Source: Gammaproteobacteria bacterium (lineage in GTDB: Bacteria; Pseudomonadota; Gammaproteobacteria; UBA9214). From it: a DNA stretch of 7,146 bases. Position numbers and translations under genes: made by a program. How positions within the stretch are numbered: the first letter of the stretch is position 1; every line of letters starts with the position of its first letter. Of this stretch, positions 6,076-7,146 are shown in pieces. The notes below the pieces were generated by a model. The model was not told the DNA's origin, did not search any database, and was given only the letters and a program-made list of their open reading frames with translations. The stretch spans positions 1 to 7,146 of the forward strand of contig DAOVYA010000070.1 of the NCBI GenBank assembly GCA_030635865.1. Reading direction: 5' to 3'.

Positions 6076-7146
6076 AAATTGCCGACCGCATGCAGTTCAT
6101 TCAGCCATTCCATGTCATGGCATTGCTCGCCCGTGCTCGTGACCTGGAGGCGGCTGGCCGTTCGATTATTCACATGGAAATCGGCGAGCCGGATTTTATA
6201 ACGCCGCAGCCGGTTATCGATGCCGGGATCAGGGCATTGTCAGAAGGGCAGACCCATTACACGCCGGCTACCGGCCTGCCGGCATTGCGCGAACGGATTG
6301 CTGCCTTCTATCTCGATCAATATGACGTCAGGGTGGCGCCCGGGCGGATTATAGTTACGCCGGGTGCATCGGTCGGTCTGCAGCTTGCGCTTGCCGTACT
6401 CGTCAATAGTGGTGACAAGGTATTGATGGCGGACCCGGGCTACCCCTGTAACCGGAATTTTGTCTACCTGTTAAACGCAGAACCGGTCGGCATACCCGTG
6501 GACGCGACCACCGGCTACCAGCCGACTAAAGAACAGGTGGAGCAGTACTGGTCGCAGGATGTTGCAGCGCTGTTGCTGGCATCACCCTCGAACCCGACCG
6601 GAACACTGCTGCAACATGACATGATCAGGCAGTTGTTTGAGTGCGCAAAAGCACGCGGCGGCAGTCTGATCGTGGATGAGATCTATCATGGTCTGACCTA
6701 CGGTGTGTCAGCAGAGACGGCGCTTGCCGTTTCCGATGAGTTGTTTGTTATTAACAGTTTTTCCAAGTATTTCGGGATGACCGGCTGGCGACTTGGCTGG
6801 ATGGTGGTGCCACAGGATTACGTGCAGGACATCGACAAGCTGGCGCAGAACCTGTTTCTTGCCGCCCCGACCGTGGCTCAACATGCGGCCATGGTGGCTT
6901 TTGGTGATGAGAGTATTGCTGTTCTGGAAGCGCACCGGCAGGAGTTCCGCGAACGCCGCGACTTTTTACTGCCGGCATTGCGTGAACTCGGTTTTGAGAT
7001 CCCGATCACCCCGGACGGGGCATTTTACCTGTATGCCGATAGCAGCCGGTTCAGTATGGACAGTTATGCATTTTCGATACAACTTCTGGAGGAGGCCGGA
7101 GTAGCGATCACGCCCGGCGTGGATTTCGGCAACAATCAGCCGGAAA
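6072..7146 (+). CDS. Class I/II PLP-dependent aminotransferase (partial, runs off right edge)
   Basis: The frame is open from the ATG at 6072 to the window end, 358 codons; family members are usually about 380-400 residues, so little is missing. It is a fold-type I aminotransferase of the aspartate aminotransferase superfamily. Visible landmarks are QPFHVMALLARARDLE (11-26), MEIGEPDF (35-42), YTPATGLPALRERIA (63-77), TPGASVGLQLAL (96-107), DPGYPC (121-126), SPSNPTGTLL (171-180, Asn174), DEIYHGLTY (202-210; Asp202 binds the pyridine nitrogen, Tyr205 the PLP oxygen), and NSFSKYFGMTGWRLGW (228-243) with Schiff-base Lys232 and phosphate-binding Arg240. The substrate-carboxylate arginine near the C-terminus lies beyond the window. 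The amino donor and acceptor cannot be told from sequence. Its start lies within the stop of the CbbY-like gene, with only a weak AGG at 6058-6060 upstream. Confidence 0.93.
   Translation, partial: MKIADRMQFIQPFHVMALLARARDLEAAGRSIIHMEIGEPDFITPQPVIDAGIRALSEGQTHYTPATGLPALRERIAAFYLDQYDVRVAPGRIIVTPGASVGLQLALAVLVNSGDKVLMADPGYPCNRNFVYLLNAEPVGIPVDATTGYQPTKEQVEQYWSQDVAALLLASPSNPTGTLLQHDMIRQLFECAKARGGSLIVDEIYHGLTYGVSAETALAVSDELFVINSFSKYFGMTGWRLGWMVVPQDYVQDIDKLAQNLFLAAPTVAQHAAMVAFGDESIAVLEAHRQEFRERRDFLLPALRELGFEIPITPDGAFYLYADSSRFSMDSYAFSIQLLEEAGVAITPGVDFGNNQPE

Noticed and set aside
5684..6100. Long minus-strand frames across the CbbY-like gene (also 5539-5958)
   Set aside because: They lack family motifs and lie antisense to a gene with complete HAD motifs.

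Overview
The window looks like a chromosomal housekeeping segment of a gammaproteobacterium. The evidence is the dksA-gluQ pair in its usual order, a close match of the DksA core and YheT to their Escherichia coli counterparts as I remember them, and a moderate GC content with high coding density. A CbbY-type phosphatase hints at an organism with a Calvin cycle, now or in its ancestry, but no other cbb gene is visible. I cannot name the genus. There is no CRISPR array, tRNA, rRNA, prophage or transposase here.

Layout. Positions 1-36 (minus) hold only the first 12 codons of a probable exported protein, with its upstream region at 37-218. Positions 219-3178 (minus) hold an apparent two-gene unit, acs (acetyl-CoA synthetase) followed 29 nt later by yheT (alpha/beta hydrolase). 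A good sigma70-type promoter for this unit lies just after the gluQ stop codon (3379-3406). The roughly 195-nt leader between it and the acs start carries a 153-bp nested palindromic repeat (3199-3351). Positions 3408-5055 (minus) hold dksA, an intrinsic terminator, then gluQ. A 240-bp divergent intergenic region (5056-5295) separates dksA from a plus-strand pair: a CbbY-like HAD phosphatase (5296-6075) and a fold-type I PLP aminotransferase that overlaps it by 4 bp and runs off the right edge.

Functions. Acs activates acetate to acetyl-CoA. DksA is the RNA polymerase secondary-channel factor that works with ppGpp, and GluQ glutamylates queuosine on tRNA(Asp), so this pair links stringent control to tRNA modification. 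CbbY-type enzymes remove misfire sugar bisphosphates that inhibit Rubisco. The partner aminotransferase has no assignable substrate.

The least ordinary points are the histone H1-like lysine/alanine tail on DksA (28 lysines in 60 residues, partly built from 18-bp tandem units), the palindromic repeat placed inside the acs leader, an Arg-to-Asn change at a normally conserved active-site position of Acs, and the translational coupling of the CbbY-like phosphatase to an aminotransferase. I found no convincing evidence for a wholly new multi-gene system.
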